21,111 bases of DNA from the NCBI GenBank assembly GCA_963650385.1, contig CAVJLL010000040.1:1-21111 (forward strand). The letters run 5' to 3'. Origin of the DNA: CAG-791 sp963650385 (GTDB taxonomy: Bacteria; Bacillota; Clostridia; Lachnospirales; Lachnospiraceae). The notes under the pieces were generated by a model, which had not been told where the DNA came from, did no database searches, and worked only from the letters and a program-made list of their open reading frames with translations. Below, one piece after another: positions 13,410 through 21,111 of this stretch. Numbering within the stretch: the first letter of the stretch is position 1; each line of letters opens with the position of its first letter. Made by a program: the position numbers and the translations under genes.

Positions 13410-15674
13410 TTACTCGCGGCGCTCCTCCGGGATAAAGGTTCTCTTTTCTGTGAGCACCTCTCTGGCCTTTTTGGCAGCCTCTGCAGCCTCGCGGCAGAAC
13501 TGGAGCTGCGAGTTCACCTTCTCCTTGCCCCGGCGGTCCACCTTCTCATAGGTGCCGTCCGGCTGCAGGATGCTGGCCTGCTCCGTATCCGCAAGCTCCG
13601 TTTCCAGAATGTGCCATGCCTTCTCCTGCACGGCCTTTTCCTCCAGCGGGAACACGATCTCCACGCGGCGGCCGAGGTTTCTGGGCATCCAGTCGGCGGA
13701 GCCTGCGTAGAATTCCCGTCTTCCTGCATTCTCGAATACAAAGATCCGCGCATGCTCCAGGAAGTTGCCGACGATGGAATGCACGGTGATGTTCTCCGAT
13801 ACACCGGGAATTCCCACGCGCAGGCAGCAGATGCCGCGGACGATCAGGTCGATTTTAACCCCGGCTGCGCTCGCCTTGTACAGTGCCTCGATGATATCCG
13901 GATCGCACAGGGAGTTCATCTTTGCCACGATGCGGGCCGGCTCGCCGTTTCCGGCGTTCTGGGCCTCCCGTCCGATCAGATACAGGAAGCGGTCCTTCAG
14001 CCAGAGCGGTGCCAGAATGAGGCGGTTCCAGGAGCGGGGCTCCGAATAGCCGCTGAGCATGTTGAACACAGCCGTTGCATCCTCGCCGTACGCCTCCTTG
14101 CAGGTGAGAAGCCCCACATCCGTATAGAGCTTGGCCGTCGTATCGTTGTAGTTGCCGGTTGCCAGGTGCACATAGCGCCGGATGCCGTCCTCTTCCCTGC
14201 GCACCACCAGCGTGATCTTGGAGTGCGTCTTCAGGCCAACCAGACCGTAGATGACGTGACACCCTGCCTTCTCGAGCATTCTGGCCCAGACAATGTTGTT
14301 TTCCTCATCAAAGCGCGCCTTCAGCTCCACCAGAACCGTGACCTGCTTGCCGTTGTCGGCTGCCTTCGCCAACGCGGCGATGATGGGCGAGTTGCCGCTC
14401 ACGCGGTACAGCGTCTGCTTGATGGCCAGAACATCCGGATCCGCCGCTGCCTTTGCGACGAAATCCACCACCGGCTGGAAGGTCTCATAGGGGTGGCTCA
14501 GGAAAATATCCCCCTTCCGGATCTGGGCAAAAATATCGCTTCCCGCCGGGAGCTCCGGGACCTCCTGGGGCGGCAGATAGCGGTGCTCGTGCAGATCATC
14601 AAAGCCCTCTACCTTGCGCACCTTGGAAAGGAAGGTCAGATCCAGCGGCCCGTCGATGAGGAAAATCTCTCTCTCCTCGAGGCCGAGCTCCTCCGAAAGA
14701 ATGCGGACCAGGCGATGATCGGCATCCGACTCGATCTCCAGACGGATGGCCTCGCCGTGCCGGCGCTGCTTCAGCGACTTCTCGATTTCCTTCAGAAGGT
14801 CCTCTGCCTCGTCCTCATCGATGTCCATGTCCGCATTCCGCATGATGCGGAACGGAGCCGCACCGATGACATCGTAGCTCTGGAAGAGCTGTCCGAGGTA
14901 GTCCTGGATCACCGTCTCCAGCAGAATCACGCGGACAATCCGGTGCCCGGCTTCTCCCTGCCCGGCAGCCGCTCCCGTCTCCGGAAGGCGAATGACTCTG
15001 GGCAGAACAGAAGGCACCTGCACCGTTGCAAACTCCAGGTTCTCCTTCTCGCTTTTCAGGGCCTTTCTGGCCTTTTTGGTGTGCGTGAGGATTCCGGGGC
15101 CTGCATTGTCCTTGCGCTTTAAAAGTGCGCCGATGTTCAGGGACTTGTTCAGAATGAGCGGGAACGGACGGGAGGAATCCACGGCCATCGGCGTGATTAC
15201 CGGATACACCTCCGTCTCAAAATACTCGTCCACAAATTCCTTCTCATCCGCCGTCAGCTGCTGCGTTCCCGTGAGGATGGTGATGCCCTCCTCGCGCAGC
15301 GCCGGGATGATCTGGCGGTTCAGCGTCGAATACTGAAGATCCACGAACTCATGGGTCTTGTCGATGATCTCCTTCAGCTGCTCCTCCGGGCTCATGCCGG
15401 AGATGTCCTTTTTGGTATAGCCCGCCTTGCACATATCCTGGAGCGAGGCAACGCGCACCATGAAGAATTCGTCCAGGTTGGAGGCGGTGATGGAGAGGAA
15501 GTTCAGCCGCTCCATCAAAGGATTCTCCTTGCTCCTGGCTTCGCCCAGACACCGCTTGTCGAACTGGAGCCAGGACAGCTCCCGGTTGTAATAGTACTTG
15601 GGATTTCTCCAGTTGATTTCCTTTTTATCCTTCTCTGCTCCCGGCATTTCTGCCGTCTTCTTTTTGTCAGACAT
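13410..15674 (-). CDS. ppk: Polyphosphate kinase 1
   Basis: A 754-aa PPK1, which reversibly transfers the gamma-phosphate of ATP to polyphosphate. It has the N-domain start YYYNRELSWLQFDKRCL (27-43) and RLNFLSITASNLDEFFMVRVA (56-76), the middle-domain VDSSRPFPLILNKSLN (165-180), the catalytic-domain HSKITLVVRREEDG (484-497), and the autophosphorylated His in YVHLATGNYN (H503, equivalent to E. coli H435). The second conserved His is in IVGNFLEHARIFVFENAG (H641), and GSADWMPRNL (658-667) is also present. The start MSDKKKTAEM is chosen because AGGGGAGA lies about 8 nt upstream; an in-frame Met 20 codons earlier lies inside the ppx end and has no such site. The tail (about 700-754) extends past the usual end and is charged. 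It is 16 bp behind ppx, so the operon carries both synthesis and degradation of polyphosphate. Confidence 0.97.
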   Translation of the reverse strand: MSDKKKTAEMPGAEKDKKEINWRNPKYYYNRELSWLQFDKRCLGEARSKENPLMERLNFLSITASNLDEFFMVRVASLQDMCKAGYTKKDISGMSPEEQLKEIIDKTHEFVDLQYSTLNRQIIPALREEGITILTGTQQLTADEKEFVDEYFETEVYPVITPMAVDSSRPFPLILNKSLNIGALLKRKDNAGPGILTHTKKARKALKSEKENLEFATVQVPSVLPRVIRLPETGAAAGQGEAGHRIVRVILLETVIQDYLGQLFQSYDVIGAAPFRIMRNADMDIDEDEAEDLLKEIEKSLKQRRHGEAIRLEIESDADHRLVRILSEELGLEEREIFLIDGPLDLTFLSKVRKVEGFDDLHEHRYLPPQEVPELPAGSDIFAQIRKGDIFLSHPYETFQPVVDFVAKAAADPDVLAIKQTLYRVSGNSPIIAALAKAADNGKQVTVLVELKARFDEENNIVWARMLEKAGCHVIYGLVGLKTHSKITLVVRREEDGIRRYVHLATGNYNDTTAKLYTDVGLLTCKEAYGEDATAVFNMLSGYSEPRSWNRLILAPLWLKDRFLYLIGREAQNAGNGEPARIVAKMNSLCDPDIIEALYKASAAGVKIDLIVRGICCLRVGIPGVSENITVHSIVGNFLEHARIFVFENAGRREFYAGSADWMPRNLGRRVEIVFPLEEKAVQEKAWHILETELADTEQASILQPDGTYEKVDRRGKEKVNSQLQFCREAAEAAKKAREVLTEKRTFIPEERRE

Positions 15675-15690
15675 TGTCTTATCTCCCCTG

Positions 15691-17211
15691 TTATCGCTGA
15701 CGGATGACCGGTGTAATACCGAACACCTCTGCAAAAAAGTCTGCCCTTGCCTGGAACAATCCCTTTTCCAGCGTCAGATCCACGGTGCTGCGCGCCGAAA
15801 TGACGAGCTTTTCATCCCGGACGCTGACCCGCATGTCGCTGAGCTTCTGCTGGTGGGACCGGTCAAGGCCGTTGGCCAGCCGCAGGATGGCGGTCAGCTT
15901 CGTAATCGTAAGGTATGCCTCCCGGTCCAGATCACTGGCCTCCATCTGCTGCTCGTAGTAAATGAACTCTCCGTGGTTGAAGCGCACAATGTTCGCAACG
16001 ATCTCGCGCTCGATGTGCGAGATGCCGATGATCTCAGTCCTAAGGATGATGTTGTAGGAGCATTCGGACACGTTGGCAATCGACACATACTTGCCGCAGT
16101 CATGCAGAATGCAGGCCAGCCGCAGGAGAAGGCGCTCGCGCTTGCCGAGGCCGTGGATCTTCTTCGTTGCATCGAACACCTTCATGGCGATGGCGTCCAG
16201 CGACTTGCCTCTTGCCTCGTTTCCGCGGTAGCGTCTGGAAACCGTCCTGGCGCAGGCGATGATATCCTCTTCAAAATCATGGCTGGGCGGCAGGATCTTT
16301 TTTTGCTCCGCGTACTCATACACAATGCCGTCGGTGAGCGTGACGCCCGGCGCGTAGATGCGCTCTGCACCCAGTGCATGAATGATGCCCCGCATCAGCA
16401 TCGCAGATATGGAGATCAGCGAGATGCTGTCCTCGGTCATGCGGTATTCTCTTGCCATCTCGTAGGTCGTGCGCTGGGAGCTGCGCTTTTCGAATTCAAG
16501 GAATCGGCCCGCGTCGGCAACGCCAAGGCCTCTGGACTCCATGAAGGCGGAGATGTAATCGTCAATGATGATGATGTTCGGAACGCTCCGTCCCTCCAGA
16601 TACAGGTCGGTGAATACCTCCATCTGCGAGTCCACGATCTCGTCGATCAGGCGCTCTCTCTGCGTGCGTCTGGCATCCACCCGGCGGATCTGCTCGCGGA
16701 TCCGCAGAACGCCCAGGCGCAGATTCTGCGTGGAGGTCAGCACGCCGTTCTCGAACAGCGAAATCTGAAGGCTGCTGCCGCCGATGTCAACGATCGCGCA
16801 GCCCTCTGCAACAATGCGGTCAAAATTCTTATCGCGGTAGGCCACGGACTTGTAGTCCAGAAACCGCTGCTCGGAATTGGTCAGGACATCGATGTGAATG
16901 CCGGTCTCCTCCTCCCACTGCGAGAGGATGATGGACGCGTTGGTCATCTCACGGATGGCCGAGGTGCCGTAGGCGCGATACTCGCTCACGCGGTAGGTGT
17001 CCATGATCTTGCGGTATTCCTTCAGGACATCCCGCACCTCCTGAATGTGGTGGAGGCTGAGCTTGCCGGTGGAATAGGTGTCGCTTCCAAGGTCGATTTT
17101 GCGCACCACATGGTCGATCTCACGGATGCCCTTGGCGCGGGAGACCTCGAAGATCTCCATGCAAAGCTCATAGCTTCCTACATCAATTGCTGCAAAGGTC
17201 TGGATTGCCAT
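15691..17211 (-). CDS. ppx: Ppx/GppA-type exopolyphosphatase with C-terminal HD-like domain
   Basis: A 506-aa protein. Residues 1-300 are an actin-fold Ppx/GppA phosphatase: AAIDVGSYELCMEIFEV (7-23), YGTSAIREMTNA (81-92) and AIVDIGGSSLQISLFENG (139-156) form the phosphate-binding loops, and GVTLTDGIVYEY (289-300) ends the domain. Residues 310-500 are an HD-like domain with ILHDCGKYV (H370, D371). This is the architecture of E. coli Ppx/GppA, which removes terminal phosphate from polyphosphate or converts pppGpp to ppGpp. Context beside ppk favours exopolyphosphatase. In the first loop, SYELCM replaces the more common SNSFRL, so substrate handling could differ. AAGGAGG lies about 7-8 nt before the ATG. 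It follows the DUF815 ATPase gene after about 98 bp containing no clear terminator. Confidence 0.92.
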   Translation of the reverse strand: MAIQTFAAIDVGSYELCMEIFEVSRAKGIREIDHVVRKIDLGSDTYSTGKLSLHHIQEVRDVLKEYRKIMDTYRVSEYRAYGTSAIREMTNASIILSQWEEETGIHIDVLTNSEQRFLDYKSVAYRDKNFDRIVAEGCAIVDIGGSSLQISLFENGVLTSTQNLRLGVLRIREQIRRVDARRTQRERLIDEIVDSQMEVFTDLYLEGRSVPNIIIIDDYISAFMESRGLGVADAGRFLEFEKRSSQRTTYEMAREYRMTEDSISLISISAMLMRGIIHALGAERIYAPGVTLTDGIVYEYAEQKKILPPSHDFEEDIIACARTVSRRYRGNEARGKSLDAIAMKVFDATKKIHGLGKRERLLLRLACILHDCGKYVSIANVSECSYNIILRTEIIGISHIEREIVANIVRFNHGEFIYYEQQMEASDLDREAYLTITKLTAILRLANGLDRSHQQKLSDMRVSVRDEKLVISARSTVDLTLEKGLFQARADFFAEVFGITPVIRQR

Positions 17212-17309
17212 CCTGGCTCCTCCTTACTCTGTCTTCTTCGGGCAGATGTCCGGCGCTCTGTGCATAAAGCCGGTCCGGCAGCACGCCCGGCGCCGGTATA
17301 AAAGCCATA

Positions 17310-18647
17310 TTACTGCTGCGCCTGCACCGTTTTCTCTCCGGCTGCCCCCAGCAGATGATCAATGAACTGCTGGGCTGTGCGCCCGGACAGTCCGCCGTGC
17401 TGCATCTCCCACTGGGTTGCCAGCTTCGAGAGCTCCCGTTCCTCCATCCGGATGCCGGCGCGCTCCGCCAGCTCCCGGACAATTGCATGATACTCCTCAA
17501 AGGTCGGTGCGCCGTAATAAATGGAAACACCGAAGCGGCTTGCCAGAGAGAGCTTCTCCTGCACGGTATCGCCGCCGTGCTTGTCGGAGATCTCCACGCC
17601 GTCTCTGTCGTGGAAGCTCTCACGCACCAGGTGCCGCCGGTTGCTGGTCGCATAGATCAGAACGTTCGAAGGCTTCTTCTCCAGTCCGCCCTCAATGACC
17701 GCCTTCAGGTACTTGTACTCGGTTTCGTTGTCTTCAAAGGACAGGTCATCCATGTAGAGAATGAAGCGGTAGTTCCGGTTCTTGATCCGTTCGATCACGT
17801 GATTGAGATCCCGGAACTGGTACCGGCTGACTTCAATGATCCGCAGGCCTCTGTCATAGTATTCGTTGGCAATGGCCTTGATGCTCGAGGACTTGCCGGT
17901 GCCGGCCTCTCCGTAGAGCAGGCAGTTGTTGGCAGGGCGTCCCTCCACAAAGGCCTCTGTGTTCTCGATCAGCTTCTTTTTGGCAATTTCGTAGCCGACA
18001 AGGTCCTTCATGTACACGTGAAGGATGTTCTTCACCGGAACAATCTGCGTTTCACCCGCAAGCGCGCCTGCTTCGTCGTGTTCGATGCGGAAGGCCTTAT
18101 GCAGTCCGAACATGCCGACACCGTATTCCTTATAGAACTGCGTCAGGAGCGCCTTCATGCCGGCGGCGTCCTGTGCCTCCTCGAATTCCCGGGCCAGCGT
18201 GCAGATGCGGTCGCGGATTCTCGTATTGAAAAGACGGCTCCCGAGGCCCGTCGGTTTGTAGTCCAGTATTATAGATAACTCCGGCACGTCAAGCTCCTGC
18301 GCAGCCCTTGTTAAATCTGCGTTAAACAGCTCCCGAAAAATCCGGATGTCGTACAGCGCCGCGTCATTGATGCTGCCCTGCGCCTCGCCCCGCAGCTCGC
18401 AGGCAATGGAGTAGCTGTTCTCGTGGGAGACCAGGACGCCGGTCAGATAATCGTGCCACAGATTTCCGTAAAAGCCGTTGTCGCCGGCCTCCTTTAAGAG
18501 AAGGTAAACCGCATCATACAGCCGGCTGCGGAGGTGCTCCCTCTCCTTGGTATCAAGAGCTGCCGTATTCTGCAGTCCCGCGAGGACCTCACTCATACAG
18601 TCCCATAAGGGGCAGTTCTCCATGCGATATAAAATACACCGATTCAT
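17310..18647 (-). CDS. DUF815-family AAA+ ATPase
   Basis: A 445-aa cytoplasmic protein. The C-terminal half is an AAA+ module of the DUF815 type: Walker A LLYGEAGTGKSSS (243-255), Walker B FILYMDDLSF (295-304), sensor-1 IYATSNRRHLVRE (331-343), and a lid region ending near 435. The segment LVGYEIAKKKLIENTEAFVEGRPANNCLL (216-244) is a typical DUF815 feature. The N-terminal half (1-200) is helical, without a recognised domain. The biochemical role of the family is not established to my knowledge. AAGGAAG lies 9 nt before the ATG. It sits between pheA (58 bp upstream) and ppx in one run of minus-strand genes, and this position gives no clear functional hint. Confidence 0.9.
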   Translation of the reverse strand: MNRCILYRMENCPLWDCMSEVLAGLQNTAALDTKEREHLRSRLYDAVYLLLKEAGDNGFYGNLWHDYLTGVLVSHENSYSIACELRGEAQGSINDAALYDIRIFRELFNADLTRAAQELDVPELSIILDYKPTGLGSRLFNTRIRDRICTLAREFEEAQDAAGMKALLTQFYKEYGVGMFGLHKAFRIEHDEAGALAGETQIVPVKNILHVYMKDLVGYEIAKKKLIENTEAFVEGRPANNCLLYGEAGTGKSSSIKAIANEYYDRGLRIIEVSRYQFRDLNHVIERIKNRNYRFILYMDDLSFEDNETEYKYLKAVIEGGLEKKPSNVLIYATSNRRHLVRESFHDRDGVEISDKHGGDTVQEKLSLASRFGVSIYYGAPTFEEYHAIVRELAERAGIRMEERELSKLATQWEMQHGGLSGRTAQQFIDHLLGAAGEKTVQAQQ

Positions 18648-18705
18648 GTCCGTTTGCTTCCTTTCGAATCTTCACTGCAGTCCTGTGATTTCGGCGGGCC
18701 GGGGC

Positions 18706-19833
18706 TTAATAATTCCCCAGTACCTTGAGATTCCGGGACTCGTCCCGCAGCCCGCGCAGTGCATTGCGGACCGCACTGTCCTGCAGATTGCCGTCAAAGT
18801 CGATGAAGAACCGGTACTCAAAGCTCCGGTCCCGGATCGGGCGGCTTTCGATCTTGTTCATGTTCAGATTGTTGTAAATAAAATGCGACAGCACGCGGTA
18901 CAGCGCACCGCTCTCGTGCTCGATTTCCAGTACGATTGAGATCTTTCCGGCCGAGCGACGGAAAATCTTGCGGTTCGTCACGATGATAAAGCGCGTGGAA
19001 TTGTTGTCCGAGTCGTTGATGCCCTCCTCCAGGATTTCCAGGCCGTAGGTTTTTGCCGCATAGGAAGAGCCGATGGCCGCCTTGGAGGTGTCCTTGTCCC
19101 TTGCCACCTTTTCGGCGGCGTAGGCATTGTTCTGCATGCCGACCTGCTGCCACTCCGGATGAAGATCCAGATAGTGCTCGCTCTGCATCAAAGACTGCGG
19201 GTGCGAATAGACCGTGCGGATTGAGGAGAGCGTTGTCCCCGGCACGCCCATGAGGCAGTGCCGGATGGGAATGATCTGCTCGCCCACAATGTAATTTTCA
19301 AACTCGAACAGAAGGTCGTAATTCTGCGAGACGATGCCTGCCGTGGAATTCTCGATGGGAAGGACGGCATAGTCGGCCGCACCCTCCTCGATGGAGCTCA
19401 TGGCATCCCGGAAGGTTTCCACATGGAAATGGTCGATGTCCTCTCCGAAAAAGGTCTTCATGGCCGCCTCGGAATACGCACCGGGCGCGCCCTGGTAAAC
19501 CACCCGCGTCTTCGCATCGACCAGTGAATCCACCGGCAGAAAGGGCAGACTGTGGATCTGTCCCGCGTTGTCCATGAGCTGATACTGATACTTGCGGCTG
19601 ATGGCCATGATCTGCTCATAGAGCTCCCGCACCGCGCGCTGATTAAAGGGCGTGTCGGCGAGCCGGTCGAGGGCAGCGAGCTTCTCCTGCTCTCTTTTTT
19701 TGTCCAGAACGCGCTTTCCGGATTCGATCTTATCCTCTGCAACCTTTCCGGAAATCTCCATTCTCTTCTGGAAAAGCTGCACGATCTCTGCATCAATTTC
19801 ATCCAGCTGCTGCCGGTATTCCAGTAATCCCAT
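18706..19833 (-). CDS. pheA: Bifunctional chorismate mutase/prephenate dehydratase (P-protein)
   Basis: A 375-aa enzyme converting chorismate to prephenate and then phenylpyruvate, for phenylalanine synthesis. Residues 3-85 are an AroQ-type chorismate mutase (YRQQLDEIDAEIVQLFQKRM, then KVAEDKI and REQEK). Residues 109-290 are prephenate dehydratase with VYQGAPGAYSEAA (112-124), YAVLPIENSTAG (155-166), YSHPQSLMQ (209-217) and the catalytic NSTRF motif (278-282). Residues 298-375 are an ACT domain with ESGALYRVLSHF (307-318) and ESRP (329-332), which normally binds phenylalanine for feedback inhibition. The ATG lies 7 bp after the prfA stop; its ribosome binding site GAGGAG overlaps the end of prfA, so the two are coupled. 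Confidence 0.96.
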   Translation of the reverse strand: MGLLEYRQQLDEIDAEIVQLFQKRMEISGKVAEDKIESGKRVLDKKREQEKLAALDRLADTPFNQRAVRELYEQIMAISRKYQYQLMDNAGQIHSLPFLPVDSLVDAKTRVVYQGAPGAYSEAAMKTFFGEDIDHFHVETFRDAMSSIEEGAADYAVLPIENSTAGIVSQNYDLLFEFENYIVGEQIIPIRHCLMGVPGTTLSSIRTVYSHPQSLMQSEHYLDLHPEWQQVGMQNNAYAAEKVARDKDTSKAAIGSSYAAKTYGLEILEEGINDSDNNSTRFIIVTNRKIFRRSAGKISIVLEIEHESGALYRVLSHFIYNNLNMNKIESRPIRDRSFEYRFFIDFDGNLQDSAVRNALRGLRDESRNLKVLGNY

Positions 19834-19840
19834 GTTCCGC

Positions 19841-20917
19841 TTACTCCTCGTTCATCTTCACCAGCTTCGCCGCCTGGTCCGCCGCAATCAGTGCATCCAG
19901 AATCTCATCCAGACTTCCGTCAATGACGTCACTGAGATTATAAACCGTCAGCTTGATGCGGTGATCCGTGACGCGGGACTGGGGGAAGTTGTAGGTTCTT
20001 ATTTTCTCTGAGCGGTCTCCCGTGCCGATCTGTGAGCGGCGAAGGTCCGCCTCCTGGTCGTGGCGGCTCTGCACCTCCAGATCGTAGAGCTTCGAGCGCA
20101 GAAGTGCCCATGCCTTGTTCTTGTTCTGCAGCTGGGAGCGCTCGGTCTGGGAGTAAATCACAATGCCGGTGGGCAGGTGCGTAAGGCGCACGGCGGAGTC
20201 GGTGGTATTGACGCCCTGGCCGCCGTTGCCGGATGCTCTTGTGATGTCGATGCGCACATCCTCCATCGGAATGTCGATCTTAATGTCCTCCGTGACCTCC
20301 GGCATCACCGCCACGGTAATGGTGGAGGTGTGAATGCGGCCCTGGGATTCGGTCGCCGGGACGCGCTGCACGCGGTGCACGCCGCTCTCGTATTTCATGC
20401 GGGAATAGGCGCCCTGACCGATTACCATGAAGTTCACGAACTTCATGCCGCCGATGCCGTTCTCTTCAAAATCAAGGATTTCCGTCTTCCATCCCCGGCG
20501 CTCCGCGTAATGCACATACATGCGGTATACCTCGGCCGCAAAGAGCGCCGCCTCATCGCCGCCCGCACCGGCACGGATTTCGAAAATGACGTTTTTGTCG
20601 TCGTTGGGGTCCTTCGGCAAAAGGAGCAGCTTCATCTCGCCGGTCAGCTTCTCCACGCGCTCCTTGGCGTCCGCCAACTCCTCCCTTGCCATCTCCTTCA
20701 TTTCCGGATCCTGCTCCGAGGCGATGATCTCCAGAGCATCCTCTACGTCCTGTCCCGCCTTCTGGTAGGCCTTATAGGTTTCCACAACCGGCGTCAGATC
20801 GGTCTGCTCGCGCATGAGCCTTCGGTAGCGATCCATATTCTGTGTTACATCCGGGCTGCCCAGCTCTCTGGTGATCTCCTCGTAGTGCAGCAGCACCGTA
20901 TCCATTTTCTCAAACAT
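19841..20917 (-). CDS. prfA: Peptide chain release factor 1
   Basis: A 358-aa class I release factor that recognises UAA and UAG stop codons. The PxT anticodon-like motif is PAT (187-189 in RVPATESQGRIHTST), which marks RF1 rather than RF2 (SPF). The peptidyl-tRNA hydrolysis motif is GGQ (232-234) in RASGNGGQGVNTTDSAVRLTH. IRAGAGGDEAALFA (114-127) and QIGTGDRSEKIRTYNFPQ (296-313) are also typical. The residue after GGQ is Gly, where E. coli RF1 has His. The start is the Met at 20917 (MFEKMDTVLLHYEEI) with GGAG about 9 nt upstream. An open frame continues 41 codons further upstream, but that part falls in the palindromic repeat and is not coding. It is the first gene of the run prfA-pheA-DUF815-ppx-ppk. 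Confidence 0.97.
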   Translation of the reverse strand: MFEKMDTVLLHYEEITRELGSPDVTQNMDRYRRLMREQTDLTPVVETYKAYQKAGQDVEDALEIIASEQDPEMKEMAREELADAKERVEKLTGEMKLLLLPKDPNDDKNVIFEIRAGAGGDEAALFAAEVYRMYVHYAERRGWKTEILDFEENGIGGMKFVNFMVIGQGAYSRMKYESGVHRVQRVPATESQGRIHTSTITVAVMPEVTEDIKIDIPMEDVRIDITRASGNGGQGVNTTDSAVRLTHLPTGIVIYSQTERSQLQNKNKAWALLRSKLYDLEVQSRHDQEADLRRSQIGTGDRSEKIRTYNFPQSRVTDHRIKLTVYNLSDVIDGSLDEILDALIAADQAAKLVKMNEE

Positions 20918-20949
20918 AGTGTATATCTCCAACTGTTTCTCTGTGCAGA

Positions 20950-21111
20950 CGCCAGCCAAACGACAGGGTGGCGGAGAATGTCCGGGTCCAGGGCCTTGCG
21001 AGGCCTCGGTGCTTGCGAGCGTCTTGTGCGAGCTTAGCACCGCTAGGTCCGAGGATGGAGCGAGAGCGTCCCAGGACCGGACAACTCCGCCAGGACCCGT
21101 CGTGGCTGGCG
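20950..21111. repeat. 162-bp imperfect palindromic element at the window end
   Basis: The first 8 bases CGCCAGCC (20950-20957) are the exact reverse complement of the last 8 bases of the window (21104-21111). The match continues inward for about 45 bp on each side with a few mismatches and small indels. Further in, GGCCTCGGTGCT (21002-21013) pairs in part with AGCACC (21035-21040) and CCGAGG (21049-21054). The left arm contains a 24-bp sequence identical to 1820-1843, and 20981-21010 resembles 1779-1806 in reverse complement. It has no coding frame of note. It lies in the region upstream of prfA and could be a MITE-like or REP-like element; no target duplication can be seen because the right side is cut off. 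Confidence 0.82.

Noticed and set aside
17212..17309. Inverted repeat CCGGCGC/GCGCCGG between the DUF815 gene and ppx as a terminator
   Set aside because: The loop is over 30 nt and no run of Us follows on either strand.
20918..21040. N-terminal extension of release factor 1
   Set aside because: The 41 extra codons lie mostly in the palindromic repeat. The Met at 20917 has an RBS and matches the start expected for RF1.

Overview
The window looks like a chromosomal contig piece from a moderately GC-rich member of the Clostridia, most likely near Lachnospiraceae. This rests on strong AGGAGG-type ribosome binding sites, a soluble hybrid kinase with the SHDIRTPMN H-box common in that family, an RF1 of the clostridial GNGGQ type, a DUF815 AAA+ ATPase, an ECF-type ThiW, and a SpoIIE-type phosphatase beside an RsbW-like kinase. 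No species is named because nothing seen here is diagnostic.

Layout, left to right. (1) 1-1770, minus strand: a thiamin operon with a promoter, a TPP riboswitch, an intrinsic terminator, then thiD, thiW and the first 27 codons of thiC, which starts inside the end of thiW. (2) 1853-4327, minus: a soluble hybrid histidine kinase/response regulator. (3) 4330-8400: an island of non-coding repeats around two plus-strand nucleotide-sugar genes. The first is a UDP-glucose 6-dehydrogenase with an Xre-type helix-turn-helix fused to its N-terminus; the second is a UDP-glucuronate 4-epimerase-like protein. The pair is flanked by a ~265-bp near-identical inverted repeat and separated by three identical tandem 105-bp units, each able to fold into three hairpins. 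Two copies of a 17-bp palindrome, 84 bp apart centre to centre, lie upstream of the fusion gene. (4) 8456-10144, plus: a PHP phosphoesterase fused to a Cof-type HAD phosphatase. (5) 10149-13289, minus: an RsbW-like kinase, a membrane-bound PP2C/SpoIIE phosphatase and a formyltransferase-fold protein; the last two run into an assembly gap of Ns (11880-12500). (6) 13410-20917, minus: a run of five genes, prfA, pheA, a DUF815 ATPase, ppx with an HD-like domain, and ppk, closed by an intrinsic terminator. (7) 20950-21111: a large imperfect palindrome ending on the last base of the window and sharing an identical 24-bp hairpin with 1820-1843.

How the genes work together: thiC, thiD and thiW serve thiamin supply under TPP control. 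The dehydrogenase and epimerase would convert UDP-glucose to UDP-glucuronate and then UDP-galacturonate for surface polysaccharide. ppk and ppx make and degrade polyphosphate. The phosphatase and RsbW-like kinase resemble half of a partner-switching module.

The best candidate for something undescribed is the DNA-binding UDP-glucose dehydrogenase with paired operator-like palindromes over its own promoter, set inside the repeat island. Its autoregulatory function is inference; the domain fusion, the palindromes and the repeats are read directly from the sequence.
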